Source of the DNA: Stachybotrys elegans
Lineage: Eukaryota > Ascomycota > Sordariomycetes > Hypocreales > Stachybotryaceae
Direction of reading: 5' to 3'
Length of the DNA stretch: 64,000 nucleotides
Assembly (NCBI GenBank): GCA_020746835.1
Contig: JAGPNK010000020.1
Location: forward strand, 408,941 to 472,940
Shown: one piece after another, positions 1-11,361 of the stretch
Layout of the letters: each line of letters begins with the position of its first letter
How positions within the stretch are numbered: position 1 is the stretch's first letter
Notes under the pieces: model-generated
Database searches by the model: none
What the model was told of the DNA's origin: nothing
Seen by the model: the letters and a program-made list of their open reading frames with translations, nothing else
Program-made: the position numbers and the translations under genes

Positions 1-129
1 CTGGATGGCTTTGGCAATATCGTCCAATTGATTGTGTAGGGCATGTAGTTGATCCATGCTGAGGAGCCTAAAGTCCACCGTGGAAATTACTAGTTCTGGT
101 CGATGATATATAACCTGAATCTGCTCAAA

Positions 130-1216
130 TTAAATGTCGCTCAGACCACTAACTATAGCTAGCAATGCCGCGACCACTAAACGCACAGTCAGTATTTGTC
201 TTGCCAACCGAGAAAGGGTTGGGAGTACTCACATCCTCCCGCTGTGGCAATGTAGGAGGCAATACCCCATGCCGCTTGGATAGTTCCTAGGTCTGTCCAT
301 TCTCGTGAATTAAACCAACAACCAATTGCAAGGCTGAGTATAACGGGGACTAGTATTGCAACGGAAATCCTTGTCGCGGACCAACCCAAAACAATTTCAA
401 GCGAATATGCGCCATCAGTCAGAATGTTGGTCGAATCCTGGTTCAGGCACTTGTGAATCCAGGTTGCCCATCCCGAATTAACCCTCTTCGGAACCCAATG
501 GCTTTTGTACGCAGCTGTAAGCCGCTTCAGGTCCGATGCCGATTCGTTGTCTAGTTCTAGATGCTTGTGCGCCCCAGTAGAAACTAAACACTAGAACACA
601 TGCTCCGTAAGCCAGGATCGTTAACAGTGTTACAGAAACGTCTTTCCTAAGAGCTTACCTTATATACTCGAAAGGATCTGACTGATTTCAGGGAAAGAAA
701 GTATCTCAATCCTCGCAAGCGGAATATCGCCCACCTAAGATCGCGAAATAAATGTTCATCGTTTTTGATGCGAATGACAATCTCATGAGGTTGATCATCC
801 ACGGCTGAGAACAGACCAACGACAACGTACAGTGAAGACCCATCTGGTGGTGGGGAAGATGGCCCATCTGTACGACGGCTTTGTCCTCTCTCGCAAGACA
901 CGCCGAGGCTTGCCAATCTAGTAGAGGATCTTTCTTCAAAGTCCATGGTTCGGCAGCGAGCGCATTGCATTTCCTGCCATTCTTGCTCAAAAGACGCCTT
1001 GAGATTACCAATGCCGGGAATATCAATGCGGGGAATACCAATGCGAATGACGCCCGACCGTTGGATAGTACTGGTGTGGAAGGTTGGTGCTCGCCTGGAA
1101 AATGAAATAGGACTCATTCCCCCTTGATGTTCGGCCTCCGTTCTATTCGGGGATATTCCTCTACCCTGCTGAGCGATGGTGGGATGTCCTTGTTCTACTC
1201 TCGCACTAGCGTCCAT
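130..1216 (-). CDS. fungal orphan membrane protein, three exons
   Basis: I do not recognise a named family. Spliced model: exons 1216-659, 590-233 and 176-130, introns of 68 bp (591-658, GTAAGC..CTAG) and 56 bp (177-232, GTGAGT..TTAG with a CTGAC branch site). The three exons total 963 nt, giving 320 aa in one frame. The first 100 residues are basic and Ser/Pro-rich with no signal peptide. The middle is a mixed-charge soluble part. The C-terminal third carries two hydrophobic stretches, one starting ISVAILVPVILSL and one just before the stop (LVAALLAIVSGLSDI), separated by a Trp-rich loop. The short last exon restores an in-frame hydrophobic tail, which strongly supports the splice model. An internal Met near residue 34 is an alternative start. 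Function is unknown; a membrane-anchored protein is the safe description. It is divergent from prpD. Confidence 0.72.
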
Positions 1217-2087
1217 CGTTGGAGTTTGCCGAGCGTTAAATTGCTGGGTCGTTTGCTGTGCTAGCTTCTGTTCGACAGTCTCGATATAAAGCTAAGCGAC
1301 CAAACACCGAGTCTGGACGAATGAAGCAATGCAATTCAAGGCTGAGGGAGAGGAGACGACCTATTAACATGGTCCAGAACCCCGCGCTGGATGAAGTCCG
1401 GGAAAGGGGAAATATAATGTTTATAGAGGTAAACTTCAAGTGGAAACAACTATTTAGATGACCAGGCAGCTTGGAGAGATTTTCCCAGGCTGAACTAGAC
1501 GGCTGGAGAGAGGGAACAGTATTTTCCTAGTCTGGTCTGCTTATATTAAGAATATAGACAACCAGAAGTCTATCCCGGCTGGACAAACGGAGCAAACAGC
1601 ACTAGCAGCTAGCATGATGCTTGCTTGACAGCTCGATGGCAGAAATCAGCCGAACCCCTCTCTGCCCTTGCGACCAGCCGAGGGTATTTTGTCGATACCG
1701 TCGTTAGCCGAGGGAAAGCCAAGTGCGATGCGGGGCCCCCCTCCGCTAGCCCTGGCCAATGGCTGGCTAACCCCCAGCCTAGGCCTAGCAGACTGCCACC
1801 AACCCCAGACCGGGCCCTGGAATCCTGGCAATCCTGGGGCTTTTGGGGGCAGTCTTGGGGCAGTCTTGGGGCAGTAATTGGGGCCACCTTCGGCTCTCAA
1901 CAACCGCCTGTCCTCCCTTGAGATAAAGCTCTCCCTCTCCATCCTTCCACAAAACCCGCCTGTCGATTGACGTCGTCGCCGTGGTAGAAAATCTCCAAAC
2001 AACCCCCCCTCCCGCTGGCTGCGACACCAATTGGCTCTGCTCCTCCTCGTCTATCCCTCCAGCTTCCTCCTCTTCGTATCCGCAGCC
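1217..2087. promoter_or_regulatory. divergent intergenic region between the orphan membrane gene and prpD
   Basis: This stretch has no convincing gene. Short open frames overlap on both strands at 1600-2000 but have neither a shared frame nor splice context. At about 1846-1880 there is a G-rich run of near-identical 11-mers (GGCAGTCTTGG repeated, then GGCAGTAATTGG). From about 1915 to 2085 the plus strand is pyrimidine-rich, as in many strong fungal promoters, ending at the prpD start. It presumably holds both promoters. Confidence 0.5.
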
Positions 2088-3947
2088 ATGTCAGCCGTGA
2101 CGCGCAGCCTCCGGACGGCGACGAAGCAGCTCCGCACGCAGCAGTCGCGAAGCCTCCGATCCGCCACGGTAGCTCCTCTAGCCGCGGGAGCCCGCCCAGC
2201 CTACACCTCCAAGACTGCCCCTCTCACCACCACCATCTTCCGCAGCAACTTTTCCACCTCCACCTCCAGACTCTCTGGAGCACCGCCCGCCATGTCTTCC
2301 CACCAGTACGACCCCGAGATTACTGACATTGCCGACTATGTCGCCAACAAGACGATTGACTCTGAGCTTGCCGTACGTGCTTGCCCTTCTGGCCCTCGCC
2401 GTCCCGCCCTTACCCGCTACCCCGCCTTGCCGTGGGGATGCCTTCATTTGCTGATGTGATTCCCCTCAATAGTTTGACACGGCTCGCTGGATTCTTCTCG
2501 ACACCCTGGGCTGCGGTCTTGAGGGCCTGAGGTTCAAGGAGTGCGCCAAGCTCCTCGGCCCCATCGTCCCCGGAACTGTCGTCCCCAACGGCCCCAAGGT
2601 CCCGGGAACGCCCTTCCAGCTCGACCCCGTCAACGCCGCCTTCAACATCGGCTGCATGATCCGTTGGCTCGACTTCAACGACTGCTGGCTGGCCGCCGAG
2701 TGGGGTCACCCCTCGGACAACCTGGGCGCCATCCTGGCCGTCGCCGACTGGATCAACCGAACCAACAAGGCTGGCGGCGACCTGGCCGGCGGCAAGATCT
2801 TCACCATCAAGGACGTCCTCGAGGCCATGATCAAGGCTCACGAGATCCAGGGCTGCCTGGCGCTCCTCAACTCGTACAACAGGGTCGGCCTCGACCACGT
2901 CGTCCTCGTCAAGGTTGCCAGCACCGCCGTCGTCTCCAAGATGCTCGGCCTCAGCGAGAAGCAGATTGCCGACGCCGTGACCCAGGCCTGGGTTGACGGC
3001 CAGAGCCTGCGAACCTACCGCCACACCCCCAACACCATGTCCCGCAAGTCCTGGGCTGCCGGCGACGCCTGCCAGCGTGCCGTCAACCTGGCTCTCAAGG
3101 TCATGAAGGGAGAGCAGGGCGTCCCCACCGTCCTATCGGCACCCACCTGGGGTTTCTACGATGTCCTGTTCAAGGGCAAGAAGTTTGAGTTCCAGCGCCC
3201 CTACGGCAGCTACGTCATGGAGAACGTTCTCTTCAAGGTCTCCTACCCTGGTACGTGCAGTGAACTCCCTCTGCCTTTTTATATTTTTTAATTATTTTTT
3301 AATTTTTTGGTTCCGTCTGCTAACACCGGGAAGCCGAATTCCACTCTCAGACGGCCGTCGAGGCGTCGGAGAAGATCCACCACCAGCTCAAGGCCATGGG
3401 CAAGTCGGCCGCCGACATCAAGGCTGTGACTTGCCGCACGCACGAGGCCTGCGTGCGCATCATTGACAAGCAGTTCAAGCCCATGGACAACTTTGCCGAC
3501 CGCGACCACTGCATCCAGTACATGTGCTCCGTGATGCTCGTCTTCGGCCGTCTCGAGGCCACCGACTACGTCGACGGCGGCGAGGCTGCCACGTCGGAGC
3601 TGGTCGAGTCCCTGCGCAAGAAGATCAAGTGCGTCGAGGACCCCCAGTACACCAAGGACTACCACGACCCTGCCCTGCGCACCATCTCCAACGCTCTGAC
3701 GGTCGAGCTCAACGACGGCACTGTCTTAGGTGAGGTGGCCGTCGAGGCGCCCCTGGGCCACCGTCTCCGCCGAGAGGAGGCCAAGCCCGTCATCCTTGCC
3801 AAGTACAAGCGCCACCTCGGCCCTCACCTGCCCGAGGCCAAGGTCAAGGAGCTGGTCGAGCTCAACCTGGACGCCAAGCGCCTGGAGGCCATGACTGTGG
3901 ATGAGTATGTCGACCTGTACACTGTTGAGAAGAGCGAGTTCCTGTAG
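2088..3947 (+). CDS. prpD: 2-methylcitrate dehydratase (MmgE/PrpD family), mitochondrial
   Basis: This enzyme dehydrates 2-methylcitrate to 2-methyl-cis-aconitate in the methylcitrate cycle that clears propionyl-CoA. Exons 2088-2372, 2473-3250 and 3334-3947, introns of 100 and 83 bp (GTACGT donors), coding 1677 nt for 558 aa, the normal size for the fungal enzyme. I chose the ATG at 2088 (GCAGCCATGTC). It opens an Arg/Ser-rich, acid-free leader ([16 protein letters not shown]...) typical of matrix import. The body shows MmgE/PrpD blocks: [10 protein letters not shown], the [19 protein letters not shown] segment, and [20 protein letters not shown]. The C-terminus ([15 protein letters not shown]) is uninterrupted. 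An upstream in-frame TTG adds a hydrophobic stretch but is not a likely start. No defect is visible. Substrate assignment over other family members rests on family knowledge and length. Confidence 0.93.
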
Positions 3948-4310
3948 ATAAGAATGGGATGGCCCAGGATAAGCTAGACATCATATAGAGCCCATGCATA
4001 TTCCCTTTTGATGTGCCTTTTTATTTTTTGTTTTTTTCTCTCCGGGGTGTGAGATCAATCAAGCCACTCGCTACATTCCCAAACGCGCGTCTTGGTGGTG
4101 GGGCTTGCGAGTGACACTTGGACCCCCCGCCTAGAACCTACGGCTAAGACGGCTCCGCACTGCCACTTTGCTGCATTTCGATGCAACAATCCCAATCCCA
4201 ACGTGAACTTGTCCACCTTTCGCCATCCAATTTCAGACCCGGAGACGTCCTTCGATCGCCACGAGCCATCATCGCATAGCATTCGAGCCTCTCCGCCCAC
4301 AGCCACCATC

Positions 4311-5183
4311 ATGGTCAACGCCGACCGCCAGCTCATCATGGAGACCAACCGGTCGCTCCGAAACATCAAGACGGTCAGTAATCACGCCACTCGCCGATTC
4401 CCCTCTCCTCCTCCTCTTGTCCCCCTTTCTAACAGCCGTGAGCAGGAGCTGGAGAACCTCCTCGAGAAGGGCGTGATTGACGAGTCCGTCTTCGACACCA
4501 TCTCCGCCACTCTGCCCGAAGAGTCGCCCCTCTCCGGCCCCCTACGGACCACAGCCAACCGCGGAGCCGCCTCTGTGCGCAACACGCCCTCCCAGAACGC
4601 CCAGCCGACGGAGCCGCCCGTCCAGGCCATGCAGAACCTCGACATTAAGCAGCCGCAGGCCGCATCGCCGCCTTCCTACGAGCACATCCCGCCCCCCGGC
4701 CTTCCCGCCCGCTCCTCCAAGCCTATCATCGCCCACGCCCGCGCGCTGTACCGCTACGCCGGTGCTGACGCCCGCGACGTCCATCTCGAGAAGGACGACC
4801 GCATCGCCGTTTACGAGTACATGAACAACGACTGGTGGATGGGCCGCAACGAGCGCACCGGCCAGGAGGGCATCTTCCCTCGCAACTACGTCTTCGTCGA
4901 GCAGCAGCCGCAGCAGAAGGGGCCCGCGCCGTACGGGCAGCCACAGTACGGCTACCCCTACCAGCAGCAGGGCCCGCCCCAGGGCCCGCCGCCCCAGCAG
5001 AACCCGTACAACACGGCCGTGCCACCCGTGGCTGTTGCCGAGGGGCAGCACCAGCAGGGCGAGCAGCAGGGAGACAGCAAGGTGGCCCAGTACGGCAAGA
5101 AGTTTGGCAGCAAGCTGGGTAACGCGGCCATCTTTGGTGCTGGTGCCACCATGGGTAGCAACCTGGTCAACAGCATCTTTTAA
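4311..5183 (+). CDS. SH3-domain protein, Lsb1/Pin3 type
   Basis: Exons 4311-4373 and 4446-5183, with a 72 bp intron (GTCAGT..GCAG, CTAAC branch). Its length is a multiple of three, so it stays open when unspliced. Removing it gives SLRNIKTELENLLEKG, the N-terminal signature of the yeast Lsb1/Lsb2 (Pin3) family. Product 266 aa: N-terminal helical region; a PPSY motif near residue 110 (a potential Rsp5-type WW ligand); SH3 domain about residues 125-180 (ALYRYAGADARDVHLEKDDRI ... NDWWMGRN ... GIFPRNYV); a Gln/Pro/Tyr-rich linker; and a conserved tail ending GAGATMGSNLVNSIF. Yeast relatives bind Las17/WASP and restrain actin assembly at endocytic sites. That role is inferred here. Confidence 0.9.
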   Translation: MVNADRQLIMETNRSLRNIKTVSNHATRRFPSPPPLVPLSNSREQELENLLEKGVIDESVFDTISATLPEESPLSGPLRTTANRGAASVRNTPSQNAQPTEPPVQAMQNLDIKQPQAASPPSYEHIPPPGLPARSSKPIIAHARALYRYAGADARDVHLEKDDRIAVYEYMNNDWWMGRNERTGQEGIFPRNYVFVEQQPQQKGPAPYGQPQYGYPYQQQGPPQGPPPQQNPYNTAVPPVAVAEGQHQQGEQQGDSKVAQYGKKFGSKLGNAAIFGAGATMGSNLVNSIF

Positions 5184-5604
5184 GAGCAGCTGCAGCTGCA
5201 GCTGCAGATGGTATATGGCGTTTGGACTCACTGGGTTGCAATTTCTGGAATCGATGCGGATACGAAGCATTTTAGTTTGGCAGATGGTCTGATATTTGGA
5301 GATTTAGAATAAGCAGGGAGAGCAATGGAATGCTTGTGTTTCGTCTCATTCCTGAGCATGAAGGTGCCCGTGTTTCACACTTCACATGCTGGTTAACATA
5401 CTGTTCGCCGCTCTGACTTCTCGTCGCCTCGATGACATTGCAGGACGACACCAAGCCCGCATATACTGGGAAGCCCTTCACATTGCCATGACCAAAGCCA
5501 CAAGTCTAGCGCCTTGCTCAAACTAAATTCTCTTCCCAGTGTCCTAGTGATTTGATAATAAGGAGGGTCTCCTCGAAGTCGCTGATGCAACAAGGCTTCT
5601 CGGG
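5184..5604. other. convergent 3' intergenic region
   Basis: No gene is seen here. It holds the 3' ends of the SH3 gene (plus) and the small gene at 5605 (minus). It starts with a short CTGCAG repeat (about 5189-5210). At 5569-5584 it contains a 16-mer, CTCCTCGAAGTCGCTG, that recurs exactly at 20400-20415 beside a dispersed repeat. Confidence 0.5.
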
Positions 5605-6217
5605 TCATGGTAATAACTCTACCCCGGCCAGCATATCCCAGGTTGGGACCTTTGTGTTATCAACAACACCCTTTCCGTCAAACCGATGATTCGCCTTTTT
5701 GCTTTCCACGTATTGCATTGCTGTATCTCTTATCAATGTCCAGTCCGTCACCGACTGCCCCAGAGCCTCGCCGTCCTGTCCAGCCGTCGCCAACGCCTCC
5801 CTCACCCACGCGACGCAGTTCCAGCCTTGTTGGGCCGAGCGAATCGGAGTCTGCTCAAAGATGGCTCGCAGGCGGTTCATGTTTGTCACTTTAGCGACGA
5901 CGATGCGCACGAGGATCATTGAGGCGGGCTCCATCGTCGTTTTGGCCTCTTCGTAATGCCAGACTGACTGCACCGTGGGCGGTTCGCCAACACGCATCAT
6001 CTTCTCCTTGGCATGGAAGCACCATACTTGACTTGCGGATATGGGGTTTTTGGGTCCAACGAGGAGACCCCAGTGATACCTGGTGGTTGTTTTCGGTGGG
6101 TGGTAGCTCGTGATGTGCGGAGAAGAAAAGCACTTACGTATCTTCTAGGCCAGGCATTTTCGGTGCGCCCCCTCGAACGTACAAGGCAATGTAAAGACGA
6201 TCCTTATCTGACGGCAT
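5605..6217 (-). CDS. small conserved-looking ascomycete protein, two exons
   Basis: Exons 6217-6138 and 6079-5605 with a 58 bp intron (GTAAGT..CCAG). The coding length of 555 nt gives 184 aa. The N-terminus reads MPSDKDRLYIALYVRGG and the splice joins ...GLEDT to YHWGLLVGPKN in frame, giving a continuous domain-like protein. Visible features are a His-Trp at the splice junction, a WNCVAWVREAL segment with a Cys, and a C-terminal KKANHRFDG stretch. There are no signal peptide or membrane segments. I recognise the general pattern as a recurrent uncharacterised ascomycete protein but can assign no function. The WNCVxW core with a conserved His recalls small cysteine hydrolase-like folds; that is only a guess. 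Confidence 0.75.
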
Positions 6218-6540
6218 CTCTGGAGAAGAAGATCAGGGATATGTCATGAGCCAATGATGCCATGGGCTGTTGGGGACACTGCCATTCACCAAACGATAGC
6301 TGCGCATCTAATCAAGCTTGGAATGGTTCCTTGCTCTGTTGGTCGCAATCACAAGTCCTCTTGTCACGATTGGGCCTATCCCAGTACAGGGTAGGTGGGT
6401 AGGTTGAATCGGTAACCGAGGTCTCAAAGAGCTGTGGCCATATTTTATAAATAACCTTACATTCCTCTGGTTGTCTTTGCTATATAGCACTAAACATGCC
6501 TGCCTGGTGTGGCTATATTCTGGGTCATAATAAAACTCTA

Positions 6541-6590
6541 TGTCTTCTTCTTCTTCTACTTCTACTTCTACTTCTTCTACTTCTTGTATA
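6541..6590. repeat. TTCTAC-type microsatellite
   Basis: Runs of CTTCTTCTAC / TTCTAC units lie immediately downstream of, and overlapping the stop of, the large minus-strand frame. Similar (TTCTTCTAC)n arrays occur at 34772-34838 and, in the opposite orientation, at 39185-39213. Confidence 0.85.
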
Positions 6591-9500
6591 GTTGCTGAGC
6601 AGAATGACCTATTGTACATATGAAGTCATCTTCACTATTTGCCCAACTGTCCACCATCTCTTGGATCTCCTTGTCTACATTCTCCGTGTCAACCTTAGGC
6701 ATGCGAAGGAGGAGGTTTCCAGCCAGATCGAGCCGTAGATAATCAACCAAAGTGGGTTCATTGTCCTCTCCCGCCACAAGTCCATAACTACCCAGCATCA
6801 AGGCAACCCTCGCGCAATCCACAGGTTTCACCCTGTTTCCCAAGTCCGTCTTGAGCTGGGCGAAATCTTCGTGGTAAGGCACATCCTTCCTCTCGGCCAG
6901 CCACCCCAGGAGCTTCAATAGTTCCAGCACAAAAGTCTTCCATTCAAGGTCCGTGGCCAGATACTTGGACTCTGCCGAGGACGGAATCGGAAGCAAGCCT
7001 AAGCGGATTCTGAACACTCTAGGCAAGAGCCTAGGAACCGCTTGATCGCCTGATCGACCCAGCAGCCGCAGACGTTCAACCATATCTACCAATTTATGTA
7101 AAACCGGCACTACATGCCGCACCCACCCTTGCCAAAATTCTCGGCCATGGAAATGTGTAGCGCTCAAGTTTGTGACAAGAACCTCAAACACTGCCGTATA
7201 CTGAGAGATAATGAGCTGATCGGCGACGGCGAGTATGAATTCTTGAAGCATGGGCACAGAAATCCCCTGCCCATCTTTGCGCTTAGAAGGATACTGCTCA
7301 GGACTCGTCTGGAGGTACCATGCGGCCATGGTGACTTTGCACAGGTCAAAGACTTTGGCACCAGGATTGTCGAACTGCGCGAGCCAGTGCTTGCCGGCAT
7401 TGGAATTGATCAAGTATGCGTCCGCCTTGATGGCGCTCGTGACGCGGGCGATGCCCGGCGTGGGGGCGAGATTGACGAGAGCCATCTTGCGAAGCATAGT
7501 GATTACCGAAGCAGGCATGTGGCTCATGAACGAGGGGAACAACTTTGAATAGACTCGCGATGAAACGGGAAAGATGGGAAGTTCCTCGCCTGGGTCAAGG
7601 GTGAAGCCGTGCTTGGCAAGGAAGAGCTTATTCCACCGATCGTTTATGGCCGCTGACTCGGCAGGAACTCGCACCAGCAAGTTGATCAGCCTCTCCCTTG
7701 CCTCAGCGGGGGATTCTGTGCTGGTAGCAAAGTCGATGAGCAGCAGAATGAGTGGCGTCTGCTCCCCGATATCTGGCATTCTGCCTCCATCGCCAGCAGC
7801 TGCGATCCATTCGTCCTCTGTGACGGGTCGGCGCTCGTTGAGTTGGGCAAGGACTGGGCCGATGTGTGTCTCAATCGCTCCAAGGATCTCATCTTGGGTA
7901 TCTGGCGCGGTTGGTGGTTCCTTTACGACACTGAGAAGACTATCGACAAGCGCCACGCGAATGTCGATGTGCCTGGCTTCGGCCAGGAGGGCGAGCAGAA
8001 TATCGCAAGCTGATTGCGCGCTAATGAGCTGGGTGCCTAGGAGGATCTGGGCCATCATCTTGACCGTAGTAACCTTGATCAATGATGGCCTTAGCACCAC
8101 GTTGCCATCCTTGTCAACCTCTTCCATTGGCCTCAATGCCTGTTTCTGCATCTGTGTCTTCATAGCGTCCGCGAGCATGTGTAAGAAGTCCCTCACCGCC
8201 GAGGGCTTCAAGGCAGTGAGAAACTTGTGGTTGAGAAGCTGCCGATACTAAATGCTGCTTTTGGCATCGTCGCCTTGCAGGATAAAGCCTTGTATGAATG
8301 GAAAGGCGAGCCAAGGCTGATCGCTCCGCGTAACTTGGCCAATGATGCTGACGATAGAGTGCATGCTGTTCTTAAGGGCTTCCGGGCTAAGCTTTGCCTT
8401 CATCCTGTTCATCAGAAAGTCCGCCAAGTCTGCTTTCATTTGCCCCGAGGCTTCGAGCGACTCAAAGACATTAAAAGGGCTCGTCCTCAACGAAAAGACA
8501 TTAAAAGGGCCCGCCCTCAACGAGGAGACGTTGAGTAGCGATTCCATTAACACGGAAATGTCCAAGAGAATTTCAAGTAATGGCTTCCATAGCGATTCGA
8601 CTGTAGGGCTCATGGTGTAAGCCAGGTTTGGTTCCACGCTGTCGAACAGAGCATGGAATGCTCTGGCGTTCTCCTTCTTGGTGCGGTGATCCACGACCAT
8701 CTTGACGAGTGTGAAAACAGGGAAGGGGACGCTTGATTTGACGTTTGGACGGGTGAGTAACTCCACAATGGTTTCCATGAGATGAACTATGATGCGATGC
8801 GAGACCAGAATATCCTTTCTCACTCTTTGGGCATCATCGTCTGTGTACGCAATCTCCTGGCCCTCGTTTTTCTCTGGAACCAAGCTCAGCAAGTTGCAAA
8901 GCTCTTCCGAATTGAAGGGTTTGGCGGCATAGAATTCGTGCAAGAAGAAACCATCGTTGTTGAATCTCCTCGCCCACACAACCACATCATCAAGCAACTC
9001 CAGGTCGCCAATGGCAATGGTCAGGTTCAAGGCAGACTTGCCCCAGAATGCGCGACCATGCGGCTCACGAGACTCTTGGGCCTTCTTCTTGCGTTCCTGG
9101 ACGAGCTTTCGAGCGCGAGAGGTCCATTCAGATTTGGCCGGCTCCTTTGCAGCCTTGTAGAGAAGCAGAGTCCGAAAGATGGCCACATCTCCGCCTGGTC
9201 TTTCTGGCTCCTGCCTGTTGTACATGAGGCCGCCGTAGTCTTCGCCCAAGAAGCCGCCGGTAGGATCGGCAGACGATAGTCTTTCGAAAAGTCGTAGACC
9301 ATCTTCAATGTCTAGATGGAAGAATAGCCTGGGCGGCCAGAGCTCGCCTCGGTCCGTGAGATCCCGCAATCGAGCGAGACCCCAGGAGGAGTCATCATCA
9401 ATGTCAAGCTTGTAGTCGACGGCGTGCTGCAAGACGAGCCGCAGAAGTTGATAGCTGCAGACGTGCTTGCGTCGGTTGCAGACCGTTCCGCCAACAGTCA

Positions 9501-10500
9501 GGGCTAATCTGTGCGGCCACGCCTTTCCCCGAGATGGGATGAGGGCTATCAGCTCCTTCAGAGTTGACTCAGTCCGCTGCTTAGTGGTGCTGCTTGTCGC
9601 GATGCGGTCGTCTCGGGCGCCAAGCCACCTCCGAATGGCGTATGAAAGTAGCGTTTCCCGGTCCCAGCGGTAATCATAAGTCGACTTCACATCATGAACC
9701 CGGATGAATTTGGCGACGAGCTCCAGATACTCGTCTCGCATGTCATTGCCATAGCTTGTCCGGCGGAATAGACGCTTCATCATGGGCATGATAACGACAT
9801 CCATGAGGTCCCTAGGGAGTTCAACGCTATTGTCCTCCTTCTCGATCAGCCTCTCCAAGATGAGCTTGGACATGGCAATATTGCCCCGAAGCAGCTTCTT
9901 ATTCAGCGAGAAGGATATGAACCTTTCGGTTCCCAATGTTGGGAGGACCTTGGACAAGAACCGCCTCTCATATTGTTCCCCATGGGCGTTGAAGAGTGTT
10001 TTGATTTACGATGCAGTCCACTCAACCTTGTACTTTTCCTCCCATTGCTGCACAACATCCCAATTGCATGCAGGCACGAACTTCTGGTAGACTTGGCGCA
10101 GGGGTCTCGGGTCCAAGGGCTGTCCATCAGCCGAGCGGGATCCTTGCAAGATCTGGAGCAATTCCTCAAGTGCAGCACGCCTGGCAGGCCTCGCCGTTTC
10201 GGCGCATGCCGTCTTAGCAAGACCGCGACATATGCTTTGGACGTCGCGTAGACTAAAATCCACCATGAGAGCGGCCAGTGCTGCGGCGCCTCCGATGGCA
10301 TCCCAGAATGGTTGAAACTGGTCACCAAATCGAAGGGCGTTGCAGAAGGTAACAATGGCCTCGCTGCGTGTCGACGTGTTCTGAGACTGCCGCAGCTTTT
10401 CAGCCGTGCCAATCGCATCTTGAGGGGCGCGCATGATGCTGTAGTTGGGATTGCCTGCCGGGACTCGAGTAAAGGGTGAATTCTTGCCCAGGTCATTGTC
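6577..10500 (-). pseudogene. large uncharacterised fungal protein, single frame interrupted by two stops
   Basis: Reading one minus-strand frame from about 10500 (first ATG at 10434) to the stop at 6577 gives about 1,290 codons. Only two in-frame stops lie downstream of that ATG: TAA at 10006-10008 and TAG at 8248-8250. There is no frameshift, and the protein reads smoothly across both points (…VEWTAS / IKTLFNAHGE…; …GDDAKSSI / YRQLLNHKF…). No good intron removes either stop; an 87-nt GTTACG..TTTAG candidate at the second is weak and would delete conserved-looking residues. Both stops would arise from CAA or CAG by one C-to-T change in CpA. The protein is helical and Leu-rich, without signal peptide or membrane segments; an ARM/HEAT-like solenoid is possible but not shown. 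Further stops just upstream (10501-10503) leave the true start uncertain. Either a recently inactivated gene or two assembly errors. Confidence 0.7.
8467..8526 (-). repeat. in-frame 30-bp tandem duplication in the large pseudogene
   Basis: Two adjacent 30-bp copies (8467-8496 and 8497-8526), each beginning GACATTAAAAGGGC on the plus strand, plus a partial third copy. They encode the protein repeat NVSSLRAGPF / NVFSLRTSPF / NVFESLEASG and keep the frame. Confidence 0.85.
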
Positions 10501-11361
10501 TTAGATGCAAATACGCGACGCGGCCTTGAGCCATTATATCAACCAAGGCACCCATCCCACCCCAAAGCGCAAGGGATGATAGTTTAGAGGTTACGCGGCA
10601 TCAGCGGGGAAGAAGAATGCGAGATGGACGGCCCTGCGCCGCTCGTTACCAGAGCACGAATGGAAAGAGTATAAGCGCTAATGCGGCTTGGGGTGGCTGT
10701 GTCAGGCGGTGAACTGAAATAATAGTTGATACGACATTTAGATATTGGTTTATCAACGCACTCATGCTTCTCTTTACGGTTGTACTTTATGTATGGCTCT
10801 TACTCATCCACACCCTGGAAACAGGCATGAGCCCTGGGACGGAATACGAGCTGTGAAATGCCAAAAGGAAGTGACTAGCCTAGCCGAAAATAGATAGATC
10901 CTCAGAAGGCTTTAGAGGCAAATCGGGGTCAAGGATAGGCCGCTCAACCAAGCACAACGTTTATCTCAGAGGCATCCGCTGGTTCAACTGTATTTCCGCA
11001 TTGGCAAAGCCGACCAAGCAGCCAAAAATACGAGGCTATAGATGCTTCAGTTCTTTATGTTCCCTGCGGAGGACTGGTAGGGCCATCCTGAATTTGTTCG
11101 TGTTGAATGAAGGCTGTTGTTGTAAGACTCAAGATTCCTCCACTAGTTGTTCTGGATGGGAGACACACGAATCCACGAATTCATTGGTCTGGGCTCATAG
11201 ATTGATGATAATAAGAGCCTCAAACTACATCGATCGGTCGATCGATGGCCGCCGACCCACTGATGATGCCATTGCGCCTTTGCAACGACAAACTGCTGTC
11301 TCCAGTACAAAAGCCCAAACATATCTCTCGTCCAATCGTCCCTCGAATATCTCTAAGATGA
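10501..11361. other. intergenic region, no gene seen
   Basis: Divergent space between the large minus-strand frame and the hydrolase fragment. Short open frames exist but none shows domain content or splice context. AT content rises modestly at 10720-10800. Confidence 0.4.

Noticed and set aside
2410..3024. 204-codon minus-strand frame opposite prpD
   Set aside because: Antisense shadow caused by high GC3 in prpD; no domain.
4542..5270. 242-codon minus-strand frame opposite the SH3 gene
   Set aside because: Antisense shadow of a GC-rich coding sequence.
8162..8250. 87-nt intron (GTTACG..TTTAG) that would remove the TAG at 8248
   Set aside because: Poor donor, no branch site, and removal deletes the smooth PWLAFPFIQGF segment; a nonsense mutation is simpler.
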